Of a stretch of DNA of 64,000 nt, positions 9,727 through 18,057 are shown one piece after another. Location: NCBI RefSeq assembly GCF_013141765.1, contig NZ_WHOD01000013.1, forward strand, positions 349,135-413,134, given 5' to 3'. The DNA is from Paenibacillus foliorum. Lineage in GTDB: Bacteria > Bacillota > Bacilli > Paenibacillales > NBRC-103111. The notes beneath the pieces are model-generated. The model ran no database searches, was not told the origin of the DNA, and was given only the letters and a program-made list of their open reading frames with translations. Every line of letters begins with the position of its first letter. Within the stretch, counting starts at the first letter, position 1. A program made the translations under genes and the position numbers.

Positions 9727-9785
9727 GGGGGAGACCGTAGATGCCGTAGAGACCGTAGGTTGCAGGCAGACAGTCTCCCCTTTTA
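9727..9785. terminator. Terminator shared by convergent ligase and sensor kinase genes
   Basis: Arms GGGGAGAC and GTCTCCCC with TTTT after the right arm. The 37-base loop contains three 9-base near-repeats (GACCGTAGA, TGCCGTAGA, GACCGTAGG). Confidence 0.65.
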
Positions 9786-9806
9786 ATTCTGATGAGAAAT
9801 AAAGAT

Positions 9807-11378
9807 TTAAGCTAGCTTTAACTTAATGTAAAATACTAACTCGCCATCTTGCTGCTCGACCCCTATGGAGCCTTCGTGCGCCTCAACAATGCTTTTGGCA
9901 ATGGCGAGCCCTAGACCAGAACCGCCAGTCTGTGAGGAGCGGGAAGCATCCACTCGGAAAAACCGGTCGAACAACTCTTCAAGCTCCTGCTCGGTCAGCT
10001 CTTCAGCCATGTTGCCGATTCGGACGATACCATATCGTTGCTCCTTGACCATACTAATCGAGATGACGCCTGGCTTTGGACTGTATTTTAATGCATTGCC
10101 CAGCAGGTTCTCGAAAACTCGGATCATCTGATCGACATCAATGTTTACGAATATTTTCTCCTTTGGGATATTACGTGACAGAATAATTTGCTGTTCTTCA
10201 GCTGGTGTTACGAACTCCTCCAGAAGCTGCTCAAGTAAATCATTGAGGGCAATGCCTGTTTTATTCAATGGAACATCCTGATGAGTCAGTTTCGTATAAA
10301 TAAATAAGTCATCGATTAGTGAATTAAGCTTTTCTGATTTATTGTAGGCGATGTTAAGGTATGTTTGAGCTTGCTGTTCGTTTTCGTAATTCTTATCATT
10401 AAGCAGACGCAGGTAGCCAATGATCAGCGTTAACGGTGTACGAAGATCATGCGAAACGTTGGTAACCAGCTCATTTTTTAGACGTTCGGCTCTCCGCTCT
10501 TCTTCGATTTTCATCTGCAGCTGTTCCGCCATCAAATTCATATTTTTAGCTAGGGAGCCTAGCTCATCATCACTGCGTTCCGCGACCCTGGAATTCAGAT
10601 TTCCGGTTGAAATGGTAATTAGCCCTCCAGCCAATTCTTCAATATAGCGCATTTTCTGCTGGGTCAAAAAGTAGAAAAGGACAATAAAAAAGATAATGGA
10701 GCTGACCGTTGTAAAAGGACTTTGTCCTCGTGTGTAGTTAATGTTCGGTTCCGGAATGCCGCTGACGATCAAATAAGAGGGCTGCCCCTTATAAGTAACA
10801 GGATACAGGCTCGATGTCTCTTGCCGTAATTTCTTCTCCCGTTGGGTGTCAATCGAATTGCGAATCGATTTATGAATGTCTACGCTGGTTTCAGTTGAAT
10901 TGGAGCTTTGGAATAAAACCTTGCCTGTGAGATCGGTGACCTTAATTTTGTATCGATTCATGGAGCTTTCACGTTTGACTTGCTCAGTAAAGTTGTGATC
11001 CCGCTCCTTTTCCCCATTCATTTGTGATTCAGGCGTCTCTGCTTCATCATGACTACGATATTCATGGCTCAGTACCTCACCCAGACTCTTCGCTGTATTA
11101 TCGATACGCTGTACACCAGATTCGTAATCAATGACAGGTTCTTTCTGGATTCCGCCAAATACAGCGGAGCTTAGGGAGTAGAAAATGAGCGATGCAGCCA
11201 GGCAAAAGGCAAAAGCGACCATTAGCTGCAGGCGCAGGCTTTTTGCAACCTGCTTTTTGAGTATGTGGTATAAGTCCATGGCTAGTAGGATCAAGGCACG
11301 CAATAAGTTAAACGGAAACCAGGTGAAAGGGAATCGATTTAAACGGGATGTTGGATGTAAGTACGGATGTTTACTCAA
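9807..11378 (-). CDS. Membrane sensor histidine kinase (HAMP type)
   Basis: Partner of the response regulator just upstream. Two membrane helices (about 51-75 and 223-239 from this start) bracket an extracytoplasmic domain of about 150 residues that is rich in charge. Then come HAMP, HisKA with H-box NVSHDLRTPLTLIIGYL, and an ATPase domain with N-box NLLGNALKYSP and G2 GGSGLGLAIAKS. The start is not certain: TTG 11378 overlaps the regulator stop by 8 bases and has a G6 ribosome-like run upstream. TTG 11390 touches that run, and ATG 11279 has no ribosome site but would still keep both helices. The stimulus is unknown; the architecture resembles VanS/YycG-type kinases. Confidence 0.85.
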   Translation of the reverse strand: MSKHPYLHPTSRLNRFPFTWFPFNLLRALILLAMDLYHILKKQVAKSLRLQLMVAFAFCLAASLIFYSLSSAVFGGIQKEPVIDYESGVQRIDNTAKSLGEVLSHEYRSHDEAETPESQMNGEKERDHNFTEQVKRESSMNRYKIKVTDLTGKVLFQSSNSTETSVDIHKSIRNSIDTQREKKLRQETSSLYPVTYKGQPSYLIVSGIPEPNINYTRGQSPFTTVSSIIFFIVLFYFLTQQKMRYIEELAGGLITISTGNLNSRVAERSDDELGSLAKNMNLMAEQLQMKIEEERRAERLKNELVTNVSHDLRTPLTLIIGYLRLLNDKNYENEQQAQTYLNIAYNKSEKLNSLIDDLFIYTKLTHQDVPLNKTGIALNDLLEQLLEEFVTPAEEQQIILSRNIPKEKIFVNIDVDQMIRVFENLLGNALKYSPKPGVISISMVKEQRYGIVRIGNMAEELTEQELEELFDRFFRVDASRSSQTGGSGLGLAIAKSIVEAHEGSIGVEQQDGELVFYIKLKLA

Positions 11379-12066
11379 CTTTGTAGCCAACCCCCCAGAT
11401 TGTTTTGATGTATTTAGGCTTCCGGGGATTGGCTTCTATTTTCTCGCGTATTTTACGGATATGGACCATGACGGTATTGTTGGAATCGAAGTAAGCTTCC
11501 TGCCAGACCGTTTCGTAAATCTTCTCAATGCTCCACACGACACCGCGATGGCGAGCTAAAAGCTCCAGTATGGCAAATTCGCGCGGCGTTAGCTTAATAA
11601 TGCGGCTGTCCAGCTTCACTTCGTGGGTCTGGGTATTGATGAGCAGCTCGTCCACCTCGATTTCATGCTCTTTGCTGGCTTGTGTGATGTTGAGGCGGGT
11701 GTATCGGCGCAGCTGCGACTTAATGCGGGCAATCAACTCTAACGGATTGAATGGTTTGGCCAGATAGTCATCGGCACCGCTGCTTAAACCCATGATTTTA
11801 TCCATATCCTGACCTTTGGCTGAGAGCATGATAATAGGCATATTTTTGTGCTCACGGATTTTGAGGCAGGCTTCAATCCCATCCATTCGCGGCATCATAA
11901 TATCCAGCACGATCAAATCGACCTCCTCTTTTTGTAAAATGTTCAAAGCGGCTTCCCCATCAAATGCGCGCAGAAGCAGATAGCCTTCATTTTTTAAATA
12001 AATTTCCAACAGATCGATAATTTCCTTCTCATCGTCGACAAGAAGTATGGTTTTTTGAGCTGCGAT
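11371..12066 (-). CDS. OmpR-family response regulator with an ATC in place of its start codon
   Basis: 231-residue receiver plus winged-helix regulator. The receiver has VDDE, phospho-Asp in LIVLDIMMPRMDG and the Lys in DDYLAKPF. The C-terminus has a Trans_reg_C domain ending IKTIWGVGYKVE. The expected N-terminus AAQKTILLVDDEKEI is encoded in frame up to ATC at 12066-12064, which sits 8 bases after a perfect AGGAGG. No ATG, GTG or TTG exists between the upstream in-frame stop and the TTG at 12009; starting there would delete strand 1 and the acidic pocket. The sequence therefore implies a non-standard ATC start or an ATG-to-ATC mutation. It is co-transcribed and overlaps with the sensor kinase downstream. 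Confidence 0.8.
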   Translation of the reverse strand: MAAQKTILLVDDEKEIIDLLEIYLKNEGYLLLRAFDGEAALNILQKEEVDLIVLDIMMPRMDGIEACLKIREHKNMPIIMLSAKGQDMDKIMGLSSGADDYLAKPFNPLELIARIKSQLRRYTRLNITQASKEHEIEVDELLINTQTHEVKLDSRIIKLTPREFAILELLARHRGVVWSIEKIYETVWQEAYFDSNNTVMVHIRKIREKIEANPRKPKYIKTIWGVGYKVE

Positions 12067-12119
12067 ACGGGTTTCCTCCTCAATGCTTCATATGTATAGC
12101 TTTAATATAGACGCAAGTT

Positions 12120-12158
12120 CTTAAACAATTCTCAGGGTATACCTTAATAATTTCTTAA
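12120..12158 (-). promoter_or_regulatory. Phased direct repeats, candidate response-regulator binding site
   Basis: On the minus strand TTAAG, TTAAG, CTGAG and TTAAG occur with starts 11, 12 and 11 bases apart (plus-strand 12154, 12143, 12131, 12120). They lie 54-92 bases upstream of the regulator's coding start. OmpR-family regulators typically bind such helically phased direct repeats, so autoregulation is likely. A possible -10 (TATATT) lies at 12104-12109. Confidence 0.45.
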
Positions 12159-12269
12159 GTGCATAAAAAAAGATGGAGATGAAGGTACAAACAGTAGCAA
12201 TACTGATATTATGAATTTGGAATAAAAACCATTTTCAAAGGTAAACCTGTTCAATGAGGTGAGTCAATC

Positions 12270-12980
12270 ATGCAAGAAAGTATGGATATTTTTTGGAGAA
12301 CGATTTTAGCATTTGTAGCTTTATTGTTAATAGCAAGAGTTTTAGGAAAACAGACGGTCTCCAATATGACCTTCCATGATTTTGCGACGGGTATTACCCT
12401 TGGAGCAATTGCTGCTAATCTGGCGTTCAATGAGAAGATGCAAGCTTGGTATTTCATTCTGTCTCTGGCTGTGTTTACCCTTATTTCCTTCATCTTGTCT
12501 AAAGTAGCGCTTAAATTTCCGCACACAAGAAAATGGGTATCTGGGGGGCCCACAGTAATCATTGAGAAAGGAAAAATACTAGAGGATAACATGAGAAAAT
12601 TACATTACACGTTGGATTCCCTCAATCAATCTTTGAGAGAGAAGGATGTATTTAATCTCGAAGAGGTTGACTATGCGATCTTAGAGACTAATGGGAAGCT
12701 ATCGGTAAAGAAGAAGGATAAATATTTGGCTTTAATTAGAAAAGACATAAATCTAGTTAACTCAGGAGCTACAAGCTTTCCGATTGAAGTCATTATGGAT
12801 GGTAAAATTATTAAGCCAAACTTAGCGGAAAATAATCTTTCTGAGCAATGGTTGATGTCACAAATCGAACAGAAAGGCAAGAAGCTTTCTGATATTTTCT
12901 ATGCGGTAAAAACGACCAACGGAAATCTTGTACTGGATTATTATATAGATAATTTACAGCATCCTGTAGATAAAGAATAG
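12270..12980 (+). CDS. DUF421 (YetF-like) membrane protein
   Basis: 236 residues with three N-terminal membrane helices (about 8-25, 38-55 and 60-80) followed by a soluble domain, the layout of DUF421/YetF/YcaP proteins. The first helix ends in ARVLGKQTVSNMTFHDF, a family signature near KxxxxxMxxFDF. The C-terminal soluble half carries NGKLSV and PIEVIMDGKI, typical of the alpha/beta domain. Function is not established; relatives in bacilli sit in spore membranes. The ribosome site is GAGGTGAG. Confidence 0.85.
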   Translation: MQESMDIFWRTILAFVALLLIARVLGKQTVSNMTFHDFATGITLGAIAANLAFNEKMQAWYFILSLAVFTLISFILSKVALKFPHTRKWVSGGPTVIIEKGKILEDNMRKLHYTLDSLNQSLREKDVFNLEEVDYAILETNGKLSVKKKDKYLALIRKDINLVNSGATSFPIEVIMDGKIIKPNLAENNLSEQWLMSQIEQKGKKLSDIFYAVKTTNGNLVLDYYIDNLQHPVDKE

Positions 12981-12984
12981 GAGA

Positions 12985-13019
12985 ATTGATAAAAAATTTT
13001 ATCAATAACTGATAAAATT
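12985..13019 (+). promoter_or_regulatory. Nested palindromes, candidate operator of the peptide operon
   Basis: Three TGATAAAA half-sites alternate in orientation. ATTGATAAAA-AA-TTTTATCAAT is a perfect palindrome (12985-13006), and AATTTTATCA-N5-TGATAAAATT (12995-13019) is a perfect inverted repeat sharing its middle arm. It lies just upstream of an extended -10 promoter for the operon. The LysR regulator at the far end of the operon is an obvious candidate binder. Confidence 0.5.
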
Positions 13020-13045
13020 ATAAATTATACATTCAATAAGTCGGG

Positions 13046-13054
13046 TGCTATACT
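13046..13054 (+). promoter_or_regulatory. Extended -10 promoter of the peptide operon
   Basis: TGCTATACT matches the TGnTATAAT extended -10 with one mismatch. No good -35 is seen at the expected distance, which fits an activator-dependent promoter with the palindromes upstream. Confidence 0.45.
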
Positions 13055-13167
13055 TTTTACATAGAGTTTACAAACAGTATCTTGCCAATCTTTAGACGGA
13101 GGGGATCGGGAGAAAGAAGACTGTCCAAGACATACTTCTTCTAAGAAATACAGAGATGAGGACACAT

Positions 13168-14508
13168 ATGGAACTCGTATACCGCTATATCGAAGAGCAT
13201 CAAGACATGTACGTGAAATGGTTGCAGGATTTATGTCAAATTCCAAGCGTCTCTACTCAAAACAGAGGGATTCAAGAAGCCTCTCAGATGGTAGCAGATT
13301 TCTTGAAGCAGCAGGGTGGTTGCACAGAAATTATCGCAACTACAGGCCACCCGGTTGTGTATGGTCATTTTTTTTCGGGCGATAAGAAAACGATTTCATT
13401 TTACAATCATTATGATGTCCAGCCGGAAGATCCAATCGAATCCTGGCATTGTGATCCATTCGCAGCCGAAATTCATGGAGACGTATTGACCGCCAGAGGC
13501 TCCGCAGATAATAAGGGCGCCCTTATGGCACGCATTTGCGCGATTCATGCTTACCAGCAGGTGTATGGAGAACTCCCCATTAATGTGAAATTCATTGTGG
13601 AAGGGGAGGAGGAGAAGGGAAGCCTTAACCTGCCTGATTTTATCGAGAAGCATCCAGATAAGGTGCAGGCTGATCTGTGTATCTGGGAGAATGGTATTAT
13701 TTATTCGGATAAAAGCATCGAGCTCAAAATGGGAACAAAGGGAATTTTGTATATTGAACTGGCAGCAAAGGGAGCCAATTCGGATATGCACTCCTTGAAT
13801 GCTGCAATTGTTGAGAATCCCGCTTGGCGATTGGTATGGGCATTAAGTACCTTGAAAGATCAAGAAGAGAAAGTTCTAATAGACAAATTCTATGATCGTG
13901 TCTTGCTAATATCGGACGATGAGAGAAAAATTCTTGAATCGATGGATTACCCGGAAGAAGAAACCTTGCAAAGGTACGGACTAAATCAATTTTTATTGAA
14001 CTTAACTGGAACCCCATTAAAAGAGAAGCTCATCTTCCAGCCAACCTGCAATATTTGCGGTATTTACTCGGGCTATTCCGGGGAAGGCTCCAAAACAGTT
14101 CTACCTTCCGAAGCGAGAGCCAAGCTAGACTTCCGTTTGGTTCCGGATCAAGATCCTGAAGAAATTGTACAGCTGCTCAGAGAGCATCTGGATCGTCATG
14201 GCTTTGAGGATATTGAAATATTCGCCAGAAAGGGAACACGTGCCGCCAAAACGGATCCTGGTCATCCGCTTGTTGTTAAAGTGATGCAGGCTGCGGAAAA
14301 AGTAAGCGGGAAACCCCCGCAGAAGGTTCTAATGAACCCTGGCTCAGGGCCGATGTACCGGCTTTGTCAGCAGTTCGGTATCCCGACGGTTGGTTTCGGT
14401 GTTGGCAACAGCGATTCAAGGAAACATGCGCCTAATGAAAATATTTACGTGAGTGATTACATTTATGGTATCAAGATGGTAGCTGCGGTGATCCGCGAGT
14501 TTGCTTAA
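13168..14508 (+). CDS. M20-family dipeptidase / zinc metallohydrolase
   Basis: 446-residue di-zinc peptidase, first gene of a peptide import operon. Metal ligands are visible in YNHYDVQP (His, Asp), SADNKG (bridging Asp) and VEGEEEKGS (catalytic Glu and ligand Glu), with the last His in DSRKHAPNENI. The segment between is the M20 dimerisation domain (MHSLNAAIVENP). Residues match the CNDP/ArgE-DapE-type dipeptidases that split imported dipeptides in the cytoplasm. ATG 13168 is chosen for its GATGAGG ribosome site at 13155-13161; ATG 13156 lies inside it. Confidence 0.88.
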   Translation: MELVYRYIEEHQDMYVKWLQDLCQIPSVSTQNRGIQEASQMVADFLKQQGGCTEIIATTGHPVVYGHFFSGDKKTISFYNHYDVQPEDPIESWHCDPFAAEIHGDVLTARGSADNKGALMARICAIHAYQQVYGELPINVKFIVEGEEEKGSLNLPDFIEKHPDKVQADLCIWENGIIYSDKSIELKMGTKGILYIELAAKGANSDMHSLNAAIVENPAWRLVWALSTLKDQEEKVLIDKFYDRVLLISDDERKILESMDYPEEETLQRYGLNQFLLNLTGTPLKEKLIFQPTCNICGIYSGYSGEGSKTVLPSEARAKLDFRLVPDQDPEEIVQLLREHLDRHGFEDIEIFARKGTRAAKTDPGHPLVVKVMQAAEKVSGKPPQKVLMNPGSGPMYRLCQQFGIPTVGFGVGNSDSRKHAPNENIYVSDYIYGIKMVAAVIREFA

Positions 14509-14560
14509 ACCGGTCTTTTCATTTTTAATATAAATACATGTTAACGAGGGGGAAATTGTT

Positions 14561-16096
14561 TTGAAAAAGACTTCATTATTACTGGTTTTAGCATTTGTTC
14601 TTCTCCTATCTGCCTGTAGCAGCGGTTCGTCTGGAGGCGATAGCGCCGGTGTTTCTAAGGATTTAGTAGTTGCCCTTGGTTCTGAGCCGGTTACCTTGGA
14701 TCCACAGGATACTAGCGACGGCATATCCAATAATGCGAACGAGCTGTTATTCGACAAGCTGGTTACCTTGGATAAAAACAATACGATTGTTCCTCAATTG
14801 GCTAAAGAATGGACCACATCTCCAGATGGAAAAAAGATCACTTTTAAACTTCGTGAAGGAGCAAAATTTCAAGACGGCACACCTGTTAATGCAGAAGCCG
14901 TAAAATTCACCTTTGACCGAGTTATTAACAAGGATAATAAGCTGAATCGCTATTCTTTATATGCGGAGTTTATTGATAAAGTTAATGTCGATAGCGAGTA
15001 TCAAGTGAGCTTTGATCTGAAATTTCCTTTCGGCCCTGCATTGATTACCTTTGCACACACAAACGGCGGTATCCATAGCCCTAAGAACGTAAAAGAGAAG
15101 GGCAAAGAAGTTGGTAAATCCCCAGTTGGAGCCGGTCCTTACAAATTAAAGGAATGGGTTCCTGGCAACAAGGTTGTGTTTGAGGCTAATCCCGATTATT
15201 GGGGAGATAAACCAAAAATGAAAACCATTACGTTCAAAACGGTAGCTGAAAATTCCGCACGCTCCATCATGCTTGAAACCGGTGAAGCGGATATCATCGT
15301 TCCCGTTGTTACTTCCGATGTAGACCGTCTTAAAACAAATGACAAAATTAAAATCAATGTGGAGCCAAGCTCCAGAAACCTATACATGTCCATTAATACA
15401 ACAAGAGCGCCATTCGATAATGTGAAGGCTCGCCAAGCGATCAACTATGCAGTAGATAAAGAAACGATTGTTAAGAAAATCATGTCCGGCCAAGCCAAAG
15501 TGGCTGAAGCGGCAATTGGTGATATGGTGTGGGGTTATTCCTCGGTAGGCGCATACCCGTACGATCCTGAGAAAGCGAAGCAATTGCTGGCAGAAGCAGG
15601 AGTTGCGCCAGGAACAACGTTAAAATTATGGACGCCGGACGGCCGTTATTTGATGGACCGCCAAATCGCCGAATATATTCAAGGCAACCTGCAGGCTGTA
15701 GGGTTTAAAGTCGAATACCGCAAATGGGAATTCGGTGCATTCCAAGAAGCAACTCGCGATCCGAAGGCTGAATTCAATTTGGCTTTGAACAGCTGGGGCA
15801 CTTCCACGAATGACGCAGACTGGGGCTTGAGACCGATCTTGATGACCAAGGGCGCGAGTAACTATTCCAAGCTGTCTAATCCTGATTTGGATGTTCTAAT
15901 TGATAAAGGGATGAAAACCGCTAACCCGGATGATCGTAAAAAGGTTTACGGCGATGCTCTTAAGCTGATCAAAGACCAAGCTCCTTGGATTTTCCTGCTC
16001 GATTACAAACAAACCTCAGGATATAAGAGCAATCTTGACAATGTATACAATTGGAATAACGAGCGACTTATCCTTCGTGATGTTGTGAAAAAATAA
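14561..16096 (+). CDS. Peptide ABC transporter substrate-binding lipoprotein (SBP family 5)
   Basis: 511 residues. A lipoprotein signal peptide with lipobox LLSAC (Cys20) is followed by the SBP_bac_5 fold: LVVALGSEPVTLDPQDT, the family signature AKEWTTSPDGKKITFKLREG, and VKFTFDRV. This is the extracellular receptor for di/oligopeptides or similar amide compounds. It starts at TTG after GAGGGGG. It lies 52 bases after the dipeptidase and ahead of both permeases, so it is part of the same operon. A stable hairpin follows it and may raise its relative expression. Confidence 0.9.
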   Translation: MKKTSLLLVLAFVLLLSACSSGSSGGDSAGVSKDLVVALGSEPVTLDPQDTSDGISNNANELLFDKLVTLDKNNTIVPQLAKEWTTSPDGKKITFKLREGAKFQDGTPVNAEAVKFTFDRVINKDNKLNRYSLYAEFIDKVNVDSEYQVSFDLKFPFGPALITFAHTNGGIHSPKNVKEKGKEVGKSPVGAGPYKLKEWVPGNKVVFEANPDYWGDKPKMKTITFKTVAENSARSIMLETGEADIIVPVVTSDVDRLKTNDKIKINVEPSSRNLYMSINTTRAPFDNVKARQAINYAVDKETIVKKIMSGQAKVAEAAIGDMVWGYSSVGAYPYDPEKAKQLLAEAGVAPGTTLKLWTPDGRYLMDRQIAEYIQGNLQAVGFKVEYRKWEFGAFQEATRDPKAEFNLALNSWGTSTNDADWGLRPILMTKGASNYSKLSNPDLDVLIDKGMKTANPDDRKKVYGDALKLIKDQAPWIFLLDYKQTSGYKSNLDNVYNWNNERLILRDVVKK

Positions 16097-16109
16097 CAAA
16101 AAGCTTTAG

Positions 16110-16142
16110 TAGAATAGGGGGAACTTGCATCCCCCTATTCTA
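16110..16142 (+). terminator. Intra-operon hairpin after the binding-protein gene
   Basis: Perfect 12-base arms TAGAATAGGGGG and CCCCCTATTCTA around a 9-base loop, with only a weak T run after. It probably protects the 3' end of the binding-protein mRNA or causes partial termination, as is common in ABC operons. Confidence 0.65.
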
Positions 16143-16164
16143 TTCTTGTAAAGGAGGCGCCAGG

Positions 16165-17085
16165 TTGTTTAGCTATATTATAAAGCGTGTACTGCAAATG
16201 ATTCCTACTTTGATAGGTGTATCCATTCTCGTATTTATTCTGATCCACTCTGTTCCAGGAGATCCAGCCCGGCTAGTTGCCGGAAATGACGCCACCGAAG
16301 AAGACGTTGCAATGGTTCGAGAACGCTTAGGATTAAATCAGCCTTTGCATGTGCAATACGGAACGTATGTGGTCAACCTGGCAAAAGGTGATCTTGGAAC
16401 ATCGCTGCGCTCTGATCGGCCCGTGCTGACAGAAATTCTTACGAGATTCCCAACAACGATCATGCTTACCGTTATGGCCATTATCATTATGATTATTGTA
16501 GGTCTGTTTGCCGGGATTTTCTCTGCGACTAAGCCTAACAGTATAAGGGATAATGCAACGATGATGTTTTCTTTATTCGGTATTTCCATGCCGGTATTTT
16601 GGTTAGGACTCATGTTAATCTTAATTTTTTCCTATTATCTTCGTATACTGCCTTCCGGTGGCAGCGATGGGTTTAAGTATTTTATACTTCCTGCGTTTGC
16701 GATTGGATTGTCCTCATCTGCTATTTTGGCCCGTCTTACTCGCTCTTCCGTATTGGAAGTCATTCATCAAGACTTTGTTCGTACGGCTAGAGCCAAAGGG
16801 GTTAAGGAAAAAGTGGTTATCTACAAGCATACTTTGAAAAACGCACTAATTCCGATAATTACGATCATTGGTTTGGAATTTGGTCATTTATTGGGAGGAG
16901 CGGTACTAGCTGAGACGGTTTTCTCAATGAATGGGCTTGGACGTTATGTGATTCAATCGATTCAATTCCGTGATTATCCGGCGATTCAAGGCACAGTTCT
17001 TTTTATCGCAACCATATTTGTCATTGTAAACCTGATCGTCGATCTATGTTACAGCCTAGTCGATCCTAGGGTTAGATACGATTAA
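16165..17085 (+). CDS. Peptide ABC transporter permease (DppB/OppB type)
   Basis: 306 residues with about six membrane helices. The opening FSYIIKRVLQMIPTLIGVSI, HSVPGDPA and the EAA loop (RTARAKGVKEKVVIYKHTLKNAL is the full stretch, at about residues 210-232) are diagnostic of DppB/OppB permeases. The C-terminus IVDLCYSLVDPRVRYD is also canonical. The start is TTG after AAAGGAGG. It pairs with the next gene to form the membrane channel. Confidence 0.93.
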   Translation: MFSYIIKRVLQMIPTLIGVSILVFILIHSVPGDPARLVAGNDATEEDVAMVRERLGLNQPLHVQYGTYVVNLAKGDLGTSLRSDRPVLTEILTRFPTTIMLTVMAIIIMIIVGLFAGIFSATKPNSIRDNATMMFSLFGISMPVFWLGLMLILIFSYYLRILPSGGSDGFKYFILPAFAIGLSSSAILARLTRSSVLEVIHQDFVRTARAKGVKEKVVIYKHTLKNALIPIITIIGLEFGHLLGGAVLAETVFSMNGLGRYVIQSIQFRDYPAIQGTVLFIATIFVIVNLIVDLCYSLVDPRVRYD

Positions 17086-17100
17086 GAAAGGAGCAAATTC

Positions 17101-18012
17101 ATGAGTCAGTCAGCATCGGCAGCACAAGTAGCACAAGTTGAAAGCAATCCATTTGAACAATCCTATACGCCGCGTTCGCCAATGCAAATGATGGTGAGCC
17201 GCTTCAAAAAAAATAAACGGGCTATGGTCGGACTATGGATGGTCACTATCTTTGTAATCGTCGCTCTGCTTGCGCGTTGGATTGCTCCTTACGATCCATT
17301 CGTTCAAAACATGGAGATCATGCTTGAATCTCCTACATGGAGCCATCCGTTCGGCACGGATGAATTCGGCCGGGATATTTTTTCGAGGGTCATATATGGA
17401 GCCCAGATTTCATTAATGATCGGGATTGTCGGTGTATTAATCTCCGTCATTCTCGGAGTAGCATTAGGTACAATATCCGGTTACTTCGGCGGATATATTG
17501 ATTCTTTAATTATGCGTATCATGGACATATTCATGGCATTTCCTAGCTTTTTGTTGGCATTAGCCATCGTGAGCGTACTGGGACCAAGCATGATCAATGT
17601 GATGATAGCCATCGGTATTTTTTCAGTGCCGACCTTTTCCCGAATTTCTAGAAGCGCGGTCATTTCCGTGAAAAATAAAGAATATATTGAAGCCGCAAAA
17701 GCGATGGGCGCTACTAATGCACTCATTATATTTAAGCATGTGGTTCCAAACAGCATTGCGCCTATTATTGTTCTTTCCACACTGCGAATAGCTACAGCGA
17801 TTTTGACAGCATCCGGTCTAAGCTTTCTGGGTATGGGTGCACAGCCTCCTACACCAGAATGGGGAGCCATGCTGAGCACCGGACGGGAATATCTGCGGAC
17901 AGCTCCGCATGTAAGCACAATTCCTGGCTTGGCTATTATGTTCATGGTATTAGCCTTTAACATGCTGGGAGACGGTCTGCGGGATGCCTTGGATCCTAAG
18001 ATGAAGCTGTAA
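17101..18012 (+). CDS. Peptide ABC transporter permease (DppC/OppC type)
   Basis: 303 residues. The cytoplasmic N-terminus and first helix (RFKKNKRAMVGLWMVTIFV) match OppC_N; PYDPF and HPFGTDEFGRDIFSRVI are the DppC/OppC signature, and the EAA loop reads EYIEAAKAMGATNALIIFKH. The end, NMLGDGLRDALDPKMKL, is canonical. It begins 15 bases after the first permease with an AAAGGAG ribosome site. Confidence 0.93.
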   Translation: MSQSASAAQVAQVESNPFEQSYTPRSPMQMMVSRFKKNKRAMVGLWMVTIFVIVALLARWIAPYDPFVQNMEIMLESPTWSHPFGTDEFGRDIFSRVIYGAQISLMIGIVGVLISVILGVALGTISGYFGGYIDSLIMRIMDIFMAFPSFLLALAIVSVLGPSMINVMIAIGIFSVPTFSRISRSAVISVKNKEYIEAAKAMGATNALIIFKHVVPNSIAPIIVLSTLRIATAILTASGLSFLGMGAQPPTPEWGAMLSTGREYLRTAPHVSTIPGLAIMFMVLAFNMLGDGLRDALDPKMKL

Positions 18013-18057
18013 TTTTAGTTAAACGGAATAACTCTGTTATACGGGAGGGTAAACACA

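Noticed and set aside
9727..9785. Small CRISPR-like array (three 9-base repeats)
   Set aside because: The units are contiguous, only nine bases long and form the loop of a terminator.
11185..11559. 124-codon plus-strand frame opposite the two-component genes
   Set aside because: It lies antisense across two well supported conserved genes and has no ribosome site.
16110..16142. Full transcription stop between the peptide-binding gene and its permeases
   Set aside because: The hairpin lacks a proper T run and the downstream genes have no separate promoter, so read-through is expected.
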